Positions 17,666 through 26,800 of a stretch of DNA of 64,000 bases are shown here, piece by piece. Each line of letters starts with the position of its first letter. Within the stretch, counting starts at the first letter, position 1. The translations under genes were made by a program, and so were the position numbers. The notes below the pieces were generated by a model that did no database searches, had not been told where the DNA came from, and worked only from the letters and a program-made list of their open reading frames with translations. Origin of the DNA: an uncultured Mailhella sp. (lineage in GTDB: Bacteria; Desulfobacterota; Desulfovibrionia; Desulfovibrionales; Desulfovibrionaceae); NCBI GenBank assembly GCA_944322635.1, contig CALUPL010000036.1, forward strand, positions 40,801 to 104,800. The letters are read 5' to 3'.

Positions 17666-20600
17666 ATGACACATCGTTCCATCCGCTTCGATCCCCAGGA
17701 CTACCAGCTTCTCACCATGATCAACAGAACGGTGACGAAAAGCCAGAAGGGCCTGCCCAGCCTCATGCCCCAGCTCAGTCCTTCGGGCATCATGGAACTG
17801 GCCGTTCCCGTGGAACTGCGCATGGCTTCGGCCGTTCTGCGACTGCTCGACACGCTCTCCCAGGGCCGGGCCGACGACAGAATCGAAGCTCTCACCGCCC
17901 TGCGCGACGAGGTGCTCGTCATGGCGCGCACCTCGCTCCGCATCAACACGGGACGCGTACTCGTGCAGCTCATGAAGGAACTCGTGCGTTCCCACGGCGA
18001 CTTTGAAACGCAGCTTCGCCTGGCTCACGATTTCCGGCAGGCGGCCAGCGGCCGACACGCCGTGGTACGTCGTCTGCTTCACCGCTACTTCATGCTGGAA
18101 ATGCCCGAAGACTGGAACCAGGCCGTATTCGACAATCACGTTCACGACGCCAATACCAAGGGTCGCAAAAACGCCACGCACCTCATCATGGATGCCTGGC
18201 TCAAGGGCATTCGTTCCCTTACCGTCATCTATTACAACTACGTGGCCCCCGAAGCCGCAAGCGAGCTCATACGCGCCGCGCGCATCATGGGCATTACCGT
18301 GCGCATAGGACTGCTGTTCCATGCGCCCTACCTCGGCCGTCTGGTCGATCTCATATGGATACCGCGCGGCTTCACCAACGATGAGGACTTCATATCCTTT
18401 CTGTCCACACCGGCCATGTCCACGCTCATGAACGAGGGCCGTGCCGCCACGAGGTGGCTGGAAAAACGCATTCTGCACCTGCTCGACGACTGGAACAAGA
18501 CCGAAAGGTCCCGTCTGGCTCCCATGCTGCACGCCGTGCCGGAGCCCCTCGACCCCCATGAATTTCTGCTCTTCGTGGGACACGGGCAGGCCTCTTTGCT
18601 GCACCTTGCCGAATACATACACAAAAAGATTTTTCCCCTGCTCAAAAAGCGGGCGGACGATGTCGGTATGGCTCTTCAGTCTCCCGACACGCCGAACGAA
18701 GAACATTCAGCTCTGCTGCATGAACTCGAAACGCTCGACAAGTTCACCACCGAAACCGTACTCGCCCGCCTGAACGACCCTGAACTTTTCCCCAGAACGG
18801 CAACGCTCCAGAACGCCTGCGACTCCTCCGACTGCCCGGATCTTCTCAATCAGACGCCTCTGCACCTGCTTACTCGTCTGTGTGATCTCAAAAGCGGCTG
18901 CCGCATCACTCTGAACCTGGCCCGCCTCACAGCCGAGGACGTGCTCAACCTTCTCTGGGACTGCCAGGGACGCATCACCCATCTTGAGCTTTTCAACCTC
19001 AAGGACTGGCAAAACGGAGACATGGAACACCTGCAATCCATCAACGAGCTGCAGTGCGCCATCAACGAAGGCAGCGTACCGAGACTCAAGCAGATCATCA
19101 TAGGCATGCTCAGGGACGCAGGAGCCGTACCCGACGTTTCCGAAGAGGAAGGCTTCAGCACGCCGCGCGGCAGTGCCACGCTCCATTCCGCCGACGCCCC
19201 CAAGTCGCCGCGCGTACGCAAGCTGCGCATCATTCTTCAGAACATTCCCGTGCTCTGCGGCTACTATCAGACGGCCAAGCTGCGCGCCACCATGGGCACG
19301 GATTCCACAAGTCGTCCCGGACACCGCTACGGCATGGGGCTGGCCTATCCCGAAACGCTGCCGCTGCGCGCACGCAGGGAACTCAATGATCCGCGCCGTT
19401 CCGCCCATCTTCTGCTGCCGCTGCGCACCGAACTGCTGGAACAGGTGACCTACAGTTCCGACGCTCCCGGCGAGGAGCCTTCCCGACTCGTCTCATTTCT
19501 CCGCAGAATTCCCGGTCTGCGCCATTTCGGTAAAAACCGTCATACGGAATGGACTCCCGTGTCGGAAAACACCGTGGTCTGCAACGGCGGCAACTGTTCC
19601 ATAGCCACTGCCGACGTGGGATCCACACAGGGCAACATCATCACGCTCGGCGGCACGGACTCCAACATCGTGAACGGGTTCATGCCTGCGCATCATGACA
19701 GGGAAAGCATTCTCGACAAAAGCCGCTATCTCAACACCGGCCTTGCCAACGCTCTGCGCGTCATTGTGGGATTCATTCCCGCCTGGCTCTCCTTTCTCTT
19801 CACCCAGACGGGCTGGCTTGCCTGGCTCGGTGCACCGCTCTGGTTTCTTATTTCCGGCCTGCGCAACATTCTTCAGGCCGTACTCGGCAGCGGCGGTCTG
19901 CACCGCTCCTCCGTTCTGCACTGGAAAAGCTATGTAAGCTGGTCCAGCCTGTACGTTTCGCTCATGTACAACGGCCTTTCCGTCGTGCTCCTCGAACCGC
20001 TGCTCCGCTGCCGCATTCTGCAACAGGGCATGGGGCTGAGCACCGTCAACGCCCCCGTCGTCACCTATGCCGTACTCATGGCCGGCTGCGGCATCTACAA
20101 AGTCGCCACGCACCTTTTGCGGGGCTTCTCCATGAAAAACATTCTCACCGACATAGCCTGCATCGTGCTTTCCCTGCCGCTGGCCCTTATCATGCACGCC
20201 GTTCTTCTCTTCCTTGTCACTGCCGCAGGCGGGAGTCCGGAAACGCTGGCGGCCGCAGCGGTGTTCGTGGTGAAACTCGCCTCCGACACCGTCATCGGCA
20301 TTGTGGACGGCATTGTGGACAGAGAAAGCAACATACGCAGACGTATGGCCGACTATCGAAGCCGTCTGCATGAATCACTCGCCCTCTACGGTAAACTGGA
20401 AGAGCTCTTCCCGGAAAAAAACGTCATGACTCTTCTCGCCAGACCCGATACCCTGCCCCGCACGCTGCATGCCATAGATCCTCGTCTGTGGCTGGACATG
20501 GTCATAAACGCCCTCGATCTCATGTATTTCTGGTTTTATCAGCCCCGGGCAAACTACGCGCTTGATCTCTTCGTACGACGCTTTTCCAAAAGTGAACGAC

Positions 20601-20779
20601 AGGTGCTTCTGCGCATGCAGCAGATCCTCATGCTGGAAAAGGAAGTCAGCCAGCTTCTCGTGGACGGGCTCGTAGGCCGAAACTTTGCCGCGCCGCTTTC
20701 CTTCTATCTGGCCAGAAACGAAGAATATCTGCGTCAGATGAAGGCCGTCTGCCTGCCGGAGGAACAGCCCCGCAAATAA
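17666..20779 (+). CDS. Large polytopic membrane protein of unknown function with a PHP-like N-terminal segment
   Basis: 1,037 aa; I do not recognise the family. The first ~680 residues are soluble. Near residues 153-165 they contain FDNHVHDANTKG, an HxH metal-binding motif followed by MDAWLKGIRSLTVIYY and an IMGITVRIG strand, a pattern resembling PHP phosphoesterases. A second His/Asp-rich point is FVGHGQASL near residue 302. Residues ~690-890 hold five or six hydrophobic helices (for example VIVGFIPAWLSFLF, VLLFLVTAAG); the C-terminal ~150 residues are soluble and charged. The start at 17666 is uncertain; an ATG at 17633 is also in frame. It is alone, closed by a hairpin at 20822-20863. PHP assignment is inference only. 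Confidence 0.75.
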   Translation: MTHRSIRFDPQDYQLLTMINRTVTKSQKGLPSLMPQLSPSGIMELAVPVELRMASAVLRLLDTLSQGRADDRIEALTALRDEVLVMARTSLRINTGRVLVQLMKELVRSHGDFETQLRLAHDFRQAASGRHAVVRRLLHRYFMLEMPEDWNQAVFDNHVHDANTKGRKNATHLIMDAWLKGIRSLTVIYYNYVAPEAASELIRAARIMGITVRIGLLFHAPYLGRLVDLIWIPRGFTNDEDFISFLSTPAMSTLMNEGRAATRWLEKRILHLLDDWNKTERSRLAPMLHAVPEPLDPHEFLLFVGHGQASLLHLAEYIHKKIFPLLKKRADDVGMALQSPDTPNEEHSALLHELETLDKFTTETVLARLNDPELFPRTATLQNACDSSDCPDLLNQTPLHLLTRLCDLKSGCRITLNLARLTAEDVLNLLWDCQGRITHLELFNLKDWQNGDMEHLQSINELQCAINEGSVPRLKQIIIGMLRDAGAVPDVSEEEGFSTPRGSATLHSADAPKSPRVRKLRIILQNIPVLCGYYQTAKLRATMGTDSTSRPGHRYGMGLAYPETLPLRARRELNDPRRSAHLLLPLRTELLEQVTYSSDAPGEEPSRLVSFLRRIPGLRHFGKNRHTEWTPVSENTVVCNGGNCSIATADVGSTQGNIITLGGTDSNIVNGFMPAHHDRESILDKSRYLNTGLANALRVIVGFIPAWLSFLFTQTGWLAWLGAPLWFLISGLRNILQAVLGSGGLHRSSVLHWKSYVSWSSLYVSLMYNGLSVVLLEPLLRCRILQQGMGLSTVNAPVVTYAVLMAGCGIYKVATHLLRGFSMKNILTDIACIVLSLPLALIMHAVLLFLVTAAGGSPETLAAAAVFVVKLASDTVIGIVDGIVDRESNIRRRMADYRSRLHESLALYGKLEELFPEKNVMTLLARPDTLPRTLHAIDPRLWLDMVINALDLMYFWFYQPRANYALDLFVRRFSKSERQVLLRMQQILMLEKEVSQLLVDGLVGRNFAAPLSFYLARNEEYLRQMKAVCLPEEQPRK

Positions 20780-20821
20780 GACTCCGTCCTCCACCCGAAA
20801 AACGAAGCAACGTTTTCCCAT

Positions 20822-20863
20822 GCAAGAAGGCGCCGTTCCATACTGGAACGACGCCTTCTTTGC
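20822..20863. terminator. Strong hairpin between converging genes
   Basis: GCAAGAAGGCGCCGTTCC (20822-20839) pairs with GGAACGACGCCTTCTTTGC (20845-20863) with one mismatch and one bulge. It lies between the large plus-strand gene and minus-strand trmL. The T-run is short, so termination is inferred from position. Confidence 0.65.
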
Positions 20864-20911
20864 ATCCTGCCCTGCGACCGGAGAAAAAAAGCAGGTCGTA
20901 CGCTTCGCCTT

Positions 20912-21379
20912 CTATGCAGGCCAGCCGTCCAGTCCGTTCAGAGAAGCCAGCGCCATGTAAAGAATGATGCCCGCAGAAGTGGAAAGATTGAGGCTGCGTA
21001 TGCAGCTTTTCACAGGTATGCGCACATGCTCGGAAGCCAGACTCTGCACCTCGGCGGGAAGCCCCGTGGATTCCGGGCCGAAAAGCAGGCTGTCCAAAGG
21101 GGAAAACGCAAAGCGGTGCACGTCGCTTCCGCCGCGGGCACTGGTGGAAACAAGCCTGCGTCCCGCGCCGTCCCCCTGAAGGTAGGCTTCAAGAGACGGC
21201 CACACGGTCACGTCCACATGCGGCCAGTAATCGAGACCGGCCCTGCGCAGATGTCTGTCGTCTATGGAAAAGCCCAGCGGCTCTATGAGATGCAGGCGCG
21301 TACCCGTACCCGCGCACAGTCTTGCAATGTTGCCGGTGTTCGGCGGAATCTCGGGGTGATACAATACGATGTGCAGCAT
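20912..21379 (-). CDS. trmL: tRNA (cytidine(34)-2'-O)-methyltransferase TrmL
   Basis: SPOUT-class methyltransferase for the wobble base of tRNA-Leu isoacceptors. Short single-domain protein (155 aa, as in E. coli). Seen: YHPEIPPNTGNIARLCAGTG, GFSIDDRHLRRAGLDYW, LFGPESTGLP and the trefoil-knot IPVKSCIRSLNLSTSAGI. ATG at 21379 has only GGA as ribosome site. Separated from the short membrane-peptide gene upstream by 285 bp without a recognisable gene. Confidence 0.93.
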   Translation of the reverse strand: MLHIVLYHPEIPPNTGNIARLCAGTGTRLHLIEPLGFSIDDRHLRRAGLDYWPHVDVTVWPSLEAYLQGDGAGRRLVSTSARGGSDVHRFAFSPLDSLLFGPESTGLPAEVQSLASEHVRIPVKSCIRSLNLSTSAGIILYMALASLNGLDGWPA

Positions 21380-21664
21380 GATTGTTCCGTAAGCGAAACG
21401 CCGGACAGAAAAACTTCCGACGCTCCGGACAAAGAAAAACGCCCGGGCCGAAAGCACGGACGTCGTAAAAGACGGCGGACGAAAGCCCGCCCGAGCGAAA
21501 AGCAGAATATCGGAAAAACGTCGGGCCCGGCGTCAGCCGACTCCGCTTTTGAGCCGGTGCCGCCCCCTGCCGGACGCCTTTTCAGCGCGGCGTACTGCCG
21601 GCCGCCGCAATATAGGCTTATGAATCGAAAAATCACGGCAGCGGAACGCTCCGCCGCCTGTTCA

Positions 21665-21754
21665 TCAATGATGTCTGTTGGGAGAAGTCTTCTTGATATA
21701 GGTAAGGGCGCAGATCACCGCAATGATGCCGACGAAAAAGAAAAGGTAGTCCAT
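21665..21754 (-). CDS. 29-residue single-pass membrane peptide
   Basis: A strong ribosome site AGGAGAGAGTC precedes ATG (21754). The peptide starts MDYLFFFVGIIAVICALTYI and ends in a basic tail (KKTSPNRHH), i.e. one transmembrane helix with positive-inside C-terminus. No family recognised. The combination of ribosome site and clean hydrophobic helix argues it is real; small membrane peptides of this type often bind larger membrane complexes, but no partner is adjacent. Confidence 0.6.
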   Translation of the reverse strand: MDYLFFFVGIIAVICALTYIKKTSPNRHH

Positions 21755-21998
21755 GACTCTCTCCTGTGCTTGTGATGCCCCTGAACGGGCGGACGATGCC
21801 TGTTCACCATATCCCTTCCAAAGGCTTTCCGCAAGAGCAACAAAGGGGAAGGGCTTTCTCTTTTTCCGAAAAAGAAGCGGTTCCGGCGAACTTCCCGCCT
21901 GAAAAGCGTTTTTTTCCCCTTCAGACGGACATTGCGGGGCGTAAGGGCCTGCGCTATCATGACCGCGCAAAAAATTTTACTCATGCAGGAAAAACGCC

Positions 21999-22832
21999 AT
22001 GATACGAGTCGATCTTCATACACATACCAATCACTCCCACGCACGGGACAGCGTTCGGCAGATGTTCGATGCAGGACAGGAGAAGGGCCTTCTGGTCCAG
22101 GGCTTTTCCGAACATTCTCCAAGGCCTGAGGGTTACGACTATCCCGAGGAATACCGGGATCACCTTGCCGCAACCTTCAACGATTATCTGAACGAGGTAA
22201 CGAGTCTCAAGGAAGAGCAGGCTCCCAGGGGCGTACAGATTCTGCTCGGCCTTGAGGTGGACTGGCTGGAAGATGAGGTGCCCTATCTGCGCAATATGAT
22301 CTCATCTCACGAGTACGACTACCTCATAGGGGGCATTCACTTTCTCGGCCGCTGGGGATTCGATTCCGCTGCCTCCGACTGGGCGCCTCTCTCCTTCGAG
22401 GAACGCTGCGGACTGTACGAACGCTACTACCGTACCATGAAGGCCATGGCGGAAACAAAACTGTTCAACATCGTGGCGCACCCTGACCTCATCAAGATAT
22501 TCTCCGTAGAGGATTTCCACCGCTGGCTGGAGATGCCCGCAAGCATGGATCTTGTTGGAGATGCGCTCTCTGCCGTACGCGACGCGGGCATGGCCATGGA
22601 GATATCCTCCGCGGGGCTGCGCAAGCCCTGTCGGGAAGTCTATCCCGGCCCGAAAATTCTCAAGCTTGCCAGGAACCTCGGTCTTCCCGTCACCTTCGCT
22701 TCAGACAGCCATGCCACGGAGCAGGTGGCATGGAACTTCGACACTCTCGCCCGCTGTGCCGCCGCCGAAGGCTGGAGGGAAAGCCTGGTGTTCCGCCGGG
22801 GCGACGTGACCACCGTGCCCTTTATCGACTAA
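21999..22832 (+). CDS. hisK: PHP-family histidinol-phosphatase
   Basis: Dephosphorylates histidinol phosphate in histidine synthesis (HisK/HolPase type). The trinuclear metal motifs are DLHTHTNHSHARD at the N-terminus, GFSEHSPRP, LGLEVDW, GGIHFLG, VAHPDLIK and FASDSHATE near the C-terminus. 277 aa is typical. ATG at 21999 follows AGGAAAAACGCC. No other his genes are nearby. Closed by the terminator at 22904-22932. Confidence 0.88.
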   Translation: MIRVDLHTHTNHSHARDSVRQMFDAGQEKGLLVQGFSEHSPRPEGYDYPEEYRDHLAATFNDYLNEVTSLKEEQAPRGVQILLGLEVDWLEDEVPYLRNMISSHEYDYLIGGIHFLGRWGFDSAASDWAPLSFEERCGLYERYYRTMKAMAETKLFNIVAHPDLIKIFSVEDFHRWLEMPASMDLVGDALSAVRDAGMAMEISSAGLRKPCREVYPGPKILKLARNLGLPVTFASDSHATEQVAWNFDTLARCAAAEGWRESLVFRRGDVTTVPFID

Positions 22833-22903
22833 GCGGCATGCGCGGCGGGCAGAAGCCCGACCTCTCCGCAAGTGCCGCAGTCCTCCTGCCGTCAGGCTCA
22901 TGC

Positions 22904-22932
22904 GCGCCGGGAAATCTTTCCCGGCGCTTTTT
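22904..22932 (+). terminator. Terminator after histidinol-phosphatase gene
   Basis: GCGCCGGGAAA (22904-22914) / TTTCCCGGCGC (22917-22927) then T5. Confidence 0.9.
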
Positions 22933-23058
22933 ATGCCGTTTCACCGCCTTCGTCACGCATCCGCCTGCAACAATTTGCAAGCATTCCGCCCTTGGCAGCA
23001 GTGCAAAGCATGGTTATTCTTCCTCCATGGCCTTCATGACCACAACACAGGAGCAAAC

Positions 23059-23919
23059 ATGACCAGCCAACTCAAGACCCTTCTGCTCATGGCCGGCCTT
23101 TCCGCCGTTCTCATTGTCATGGGCAGCGCTCTCGGCGGTCGTCAGGGCATCGTCATCGCCCTCGTCTTCGCCGTCATCATGAACATCGGAAGCTACTGGT
23201 TCTCCGACAAAATCGTACTTTCCATGTACCGGGCTCAGGAGCTTGCTCCGGAAGACGCGCCCATGGTGCATCAGATAGTGGAAGAACTCGCCCGCAGGGC
23301 GGGCGTTCCCAAGCCCCGGCTCTTCATCGTGCCGCAGGAAGCCCCCAACGCCTTCGCCACGGGACGCGATCCGGAACACGGCGTCATTGCCGTGACTCAG
23401 GGCATCATGCAGCTTCTGCCACCTGAACAGCTGCGCGGCGTGCTGGCCCATGAAATGGCGCACATCGCCCACCGCGACATTCTCATTCAGACCGTGGCCG
23501 GCGTAATAGCTTCGGCCATCACGGCCATAGCCAACATGCTGCAGTTCTCCATGATCTTCGGCGGCGCACGCGACGAGGACGGCAACAGCAATCCTCTGGC
23601 CGCCATTGCCATGATGATTCTCGGTCCTCTGGCTGCAACCCTCATTCAGATGGCCATATCCCGACGCCGCGAATACATGGCCGACGCCGCGGGAGCCGAA
23701 TACTGCGCCGATCCGCTGGCTCTTGCCGGAGCACTGAACAATCTCGATGCCTACAGTCGTCACATTCCCATGCAGGCCAACCCGGCCACGGAAAACATGT
23801 TCATCGTGTCCCCGCTCACGGGAGACACCATGCGCAGGATGTTCAGCACTCATCCTCCCATGGAAGAGCGCATAGCCAATCTGCAGGAAATGGCCCGCAC
23901 CGGCCGTTACCCCGGCTGA
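23059..23919 (+). CDS. htpX: Membrane zinc metalloprotease HtpX
   Basis: Inner-membrane M48 protease for quality control of membrane proteins. Two N-terminal helices (residues ~8-50), then the zinc motif HEMAHIAHRD, two further helices, and the second ligand region REYMADAAGAEY. FIVPQEAPNAFATGRDPEHG is the typical substrate-cleft strand. 286 aa, normal. ATG at 23059 chosen over longer frames because of CAGGAGCAAAC and because the alignment starts here. Confidence 0.95.
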   Translation: MTSQLKTLLLMAGLSAVLIVMGSALGGRQGIVIALVFAVIMNIGSYWFSDKIVLSMYRAQELAPEDAPMVHQIVEELARRAGVPKPRLFIVPQEAPNAFATGRDPEHGVIAVTQGIMQLLPPEQLRGVLAHEMAHIAHRDILIQTVAGVIASAITAIANMLQFSMIFGGARDEDGNSNPLAAIAMMILGPLAATLIQMAISRRREYMADAAGAEYCADPLALAGALNNLDAYSRHIPMQANPATENMFIVSPLTGDTMRRMFSTHPPMEERIANLQEMARTGRYPG

Positions 23920-24080
23920 AACCTTCCCCCGCGGGAAAAATGACCGACCCCTTTCAGGGCGGAGCACGCAAAAACGTGTGCTCCGCCCTTTTTCGCGCCG
24001 CACTTTCGCCTTGCTTTTCCTCCGGCTTTACGCCACCCTTTCAACACATTCCGGCAGACTTCATCCGCACAGGATTCCCC

Positions 24081-25625
24081 ATGATGAAACCTCTCTTTTC
24101 CGCTCCCGACAGCTTCGCCCGACGTGCGCTGGAACAGCTCTTTCCCATTCTCGACGGCGTCATGCCCATGAACGGTTCGCAAAGGCGCGACCTCGCCATG
24201 GCCTGCCGCGACCTTTCCGCTCTGCTCACCACGGAACGCGACGCGCTGAACCGCCCGTACTGGACCTCCCCCCGTCTTACCTCGGCCTATCTCCGCTACT
24301 TTCTTCCCTGGAATCTTGTGCGACTCTCCGCGCTGCTGCCGGGGCTGGATTTCGGCGTCATTCCCGACGAGCCGGTCATTCTCGACATGGGCAGCGGCCC
24401 GCTCACCCTGCCCATCGCGCTTTGGATTTCCCGCCCCGATCTGAGGAATCGTCCCGTCACGCTCATCGCCAGCGATACAACGCCTCACATTCTGGAACTC
24501 GGCCGGAAGATATTCGACACTCTTCGCGCAGAACTTTTTCCCGAAAGCCCGTGGACGCTGCGCACCATGCGCGCCTCGGTCACGCAGGCTCCCCGGCGCG
24601 TGTACGCCAAGCCCGGCAGTCTGTGGATGATAAGCATGGGCAACGTGCTCAACGAAATGGAAGAACGCCGCGCAAAACCCGGACATCAGATGACGGACCG
24701 GATGCGTGAACTTCTGGAAAATTCCGGTGAAATGCTGTGCGAAAACGGCCTCATTCTTTCCGTGGAACCGGGCACCCGGCAGGGCGGACGTCTGATTTCG
24801 CACCTGCGCAAGAGCGCTCTCGGCGGTGTGGAAGAAGAGCCGGAGTACGAGGACCTCACGGCTTTTGCCCTGCGCGAGGAGCAGGCCGGCCGCCGCAGGG
24901 AAGAAAGCGAAGAAGACGACTGGGATGAAGACATGGACGATTTCGGTCTGCCGCCGCTCTTCATGCCGCTTTCGCCGTGTCCCCATGCCGGAAGCTGTCC
25001 CATGCTTGACCGGAGAACCACGGCCTGGTGTCATATGAACGCCCCGGCCGATCACGCGCCGGAATCTCTTCGTGCGCTTTCCGCCCGCGCCGGACTCGAC
25101 AAGGATTCCATAAGCCTCTCCTTCCTGCTGATGCGCAGGATGAGTCTGGAAGAAATAGAAAACTTCACTCCTCCCGAAAAAAACAGGAGCCGCCGCATTC
25201 CCGCACGCATCATTTCCGATGCCTTCGTCGTGCCGGGCTATCCCGGACGGGCCCGCTATGCCTGTTCATCTCTCGGACTCGCCCTCATTCCCGCCTCGGC
25301 CCACCTTCCTGCGGGTGCTCTCTGCGAAGCAAATCCCACGAGAGAGAGAGACATGAAATCACGTGCCGTCATTCTGTCCCTTGAAGACAGCGGCCGCAAC
25401 GCCGGACGCGGCGCCCCCGGAGAAAGACGTCCTTTTTCGACAAGAGAAGAGCGGCGACGCGACAGACAGGACTCCCCTTCTGAAAAACGCCGCTCCGGTA
25501 CCCCTTCCGCAAGACGGGAACATGAACGACGCAACGGAGAACCGCGGGAAAAAAGAGAACGAAGGGCTCACACTCCGCCGACCCGGCGCGACGTCCGTTC
25601 CGACCGTGGCCCGAGGAGAGGCTGA
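24081..25625 (+). CDS. Rsm22/METTL17-like small-subunit rRNA methyltransferase-family protein
   Basis: Similar to Rsm22 (mitochondrial METTL17), which binds the maturing small ribosomal subunit. SAM-binding motif VILDMGSGPLTLPIAL near residue 100; an acidic insertion (EESEEDDWDEDMDD); then the family Cys motif CPHAGSCPML...AWCHM near residues 300-318, which in METTL17 binds a 4Fe-4S cluster. The final ~75 residues form a low-complexity Arg/Glu/Gly-rich tail that could bind RNA. Start at 24081 (ATG ATG) behind AGGATTCCCC. Function in bacteria is not established. Confidence 0.75.
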   Translation: MMKPLFSAPDSFARRALEQLFPILDGVMPMNGSQRRDLAMACRDLSALLTTERDALNRPYWTSPRLTSAYLRYFLPWNLVRLSALLPGLDFGVIPDEPVILDMGSGPLTLPIALWISRPDLRNRPVTLIASDTTPHILELGRKIFDTLRAELFPESPWTLRTMRASVTQAPRRVYAKPGSLWMISMGNVLNEMEERRAKPGHQMTDRMRELLENSGEMLCENGLILSVEPGTRQGGRLISHLRKSALGGVEEEPEYEDLTAFALREEQAGRRREESEEDDWDEDMDDFGLPPLFMPLSPCPHAGSCPMLDRRTTAWCHMNAPADHAPESLRALSARAGLDKDSISLSFLLMRRMSLEEIENFTPPEKNRSRRIPARIISDAFVVPGYPGRARYACSSLGLALIPASAHLPAGALCEANPTRERDMKSRAVILSLEDSGRNAGRGAPGERRPFSTREERRRDRQDSPSEKRRSGTPSARREHERRNGEPREKRERRAHTPPTRRDVRSDRGPRRG

Positions 25626-25746
25626 CCTCCGTTCGTACCCAAGGTTTTTCGCGGCACAAAAGGCATTGCCTCTGGCTTTTTTTCACAAAAGGAGCATACT
25701 TTTTTCATCCGCTTCAGGCGGAGCATCCTTTCAAGGAGACCAACCC

Positions 25747-26178
25747 ATGAATTCCACTGTCGCTCTCTTGGCCGCCATTGTCGTTCTCGCCATCATCGCG
25801 GTTCTCTTTCTGCGAAAGAAAAATGCTTCCGAGTCCGACGCCGACAAACCCGAAGGCGGGAAGGTCCAAGGCGACCAGGCGCTTTATGCTCTCGGCATGA
25901 ACCCCGTTTCCGAAAAGCCCATCATGTACGCTCTCACCACCTGCCAGCACTGCAAGAACACAAGAAAGTTCCTCGATGCCAACAATGTGGACTACATTGT
26001 CATCTATCTGGACGAGTATTCCGGCTCGCAGCGTTCCGACCTCATGGAAAAAGTGCGTACCTACAATCCTCGCGGAACGTTCCCCACGATTCTGGTGCCC
26101 GGGGGCAAGGTCATCGTAGGGTTCCGCAAACAGCTCATGCAGGAGGCACTGCTTCATGACGCCGGAACAACTGCTTGA
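25747..26178 (+). CDS. Membrane-anchored glutaredoxin-like protein
   Basis: 143 aa. An N-terminal helix (VALLAAIVVLAIIAVLFL) is followed by a short charged linker and a glutaredoxin/thioredoxin-fold domain with the redox motif TCQHC near residue 63 and GTFPTILV with the cis-Pro near residue 120. The helix could be an anchor, with the basic RKK after it placing the domain on the cytoplasmic side. CAAGGAGACCAACCC precedes the ATG. Its stop overlaps the ftrB start by 23 nt, so the two redox proteins are coupled. Confidence 0.85.
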   Translation: MNSTVALLAAIVVLAIIAVLFLRKKNASESDADKPEGGKVQGDQALYALGMNPVSEKPIMYALTTCQHCKNTRKFLDANNVDYIVIYLDEYSGSQRSDLMEKVRTYNPRGTFPTILVPGGKVIVGFRKQLMQEALLHDAGTTA

Positions 26179-26485
26179 ACATCTGGCAAAATGCGCCGAA
26201 TCCAAGGGATACTACCTGCACGCCGACCATGAACACTGTCTCGGCACGGCGGAAAGTCTGCTGGCCAACAAGGAACGCTACGGCTATATGTGCTGTCCCT
26301 GCCGCCTGGCCTGCGCGGACAAGCAGCAGGACAGCGACATCATCTGTCCCTGCGTGTACCGCGATGCCGACATAGCCGAATACGGCGCCTGCTTCTGCTC
26401 TTTTTACGTTTCCAAGGAGCACAAGGACGATCCGGATTTCTTCCCCGACGTGGAAGAACGACGTGATCCCTCCCGCGGACTTTAA
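26156..26485 (+). CDS. ftrB: Ferredoxin:thioredoxin reductase catalytic subunit
   Basis: Carries a 4Fe-4S cluster next to a redox disulfide and passes electrons from ferredoxin to thioredoxin-fold proteins. All family Cys are present in order: CCPCRLAC, ICPC, and YGACFCSFYV. 109 aa is normal for the catalytic beta chain; the variable alpha chain of plants is absent, as is usual outside oxygenic phototrophs. GGAGG lies upstream of the ATG, inside the glutaredoxin gene. The preceding glutaredoxin-like protein is the natural candidate partner. Confidence 0.92.
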   Translation: MTPEQLLEHLAKCAESKGYYLHADHEHCLGTAESLLANKERYGYMCCPCRLACADKQQDSDIICPCVYRDADIAEYGACFCSFYVSKEHKDDPDFFPDVEERRDPSRGL

Positions 26486-26800
26486 TCCGTCACCGTTTCA
26501 GACGCGCGAAGGAACAGACCGCACAATGCGGCCCTTCCTTTGTGCGTCTTTTTCTTTTGCCGCAGCCCCGGAGAAGCCCTGTTTACGGGCCGCCCTTTCC
26601 CGGAAACGAAACAGGTCCGTCTGCCGACTCTTCGGCGCCGAAGACGCCGACATTCCGACATACGGCATCTGCCGAAAAGTCCCTCATGCACGGACTTCTT
26701 TTCAGCCATTTCGAGCAGGCAACAGGCTATAACGCCAAAATCCTTGCCCGAGTCCACCGCGCGTGACATACTTTTTCAAAAACAGAAAAAGGAGCTGATC
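26486..26800. other. Interval after ftrB with a weak terminator
   Basis: No gene. GAAGG (26508-26512) / CCTTC (26533-26537) with inner CCGC/GCGG, followed by a T-rich stretch to about 26558, may terminate the grx-ftrB unit. The ribosome site for the next gene is at its right end. Confidence 0.45.

Noticed and set aside
17498..18706. 402-codon minus-strand open frame inside the large membrane-protein gene
   Set aside because: Antisense to a much better plus-strand gene with hydrophobic helices; no start signal and a His/Gly-rich composition typical of shadow frames in GC-rich DNA.
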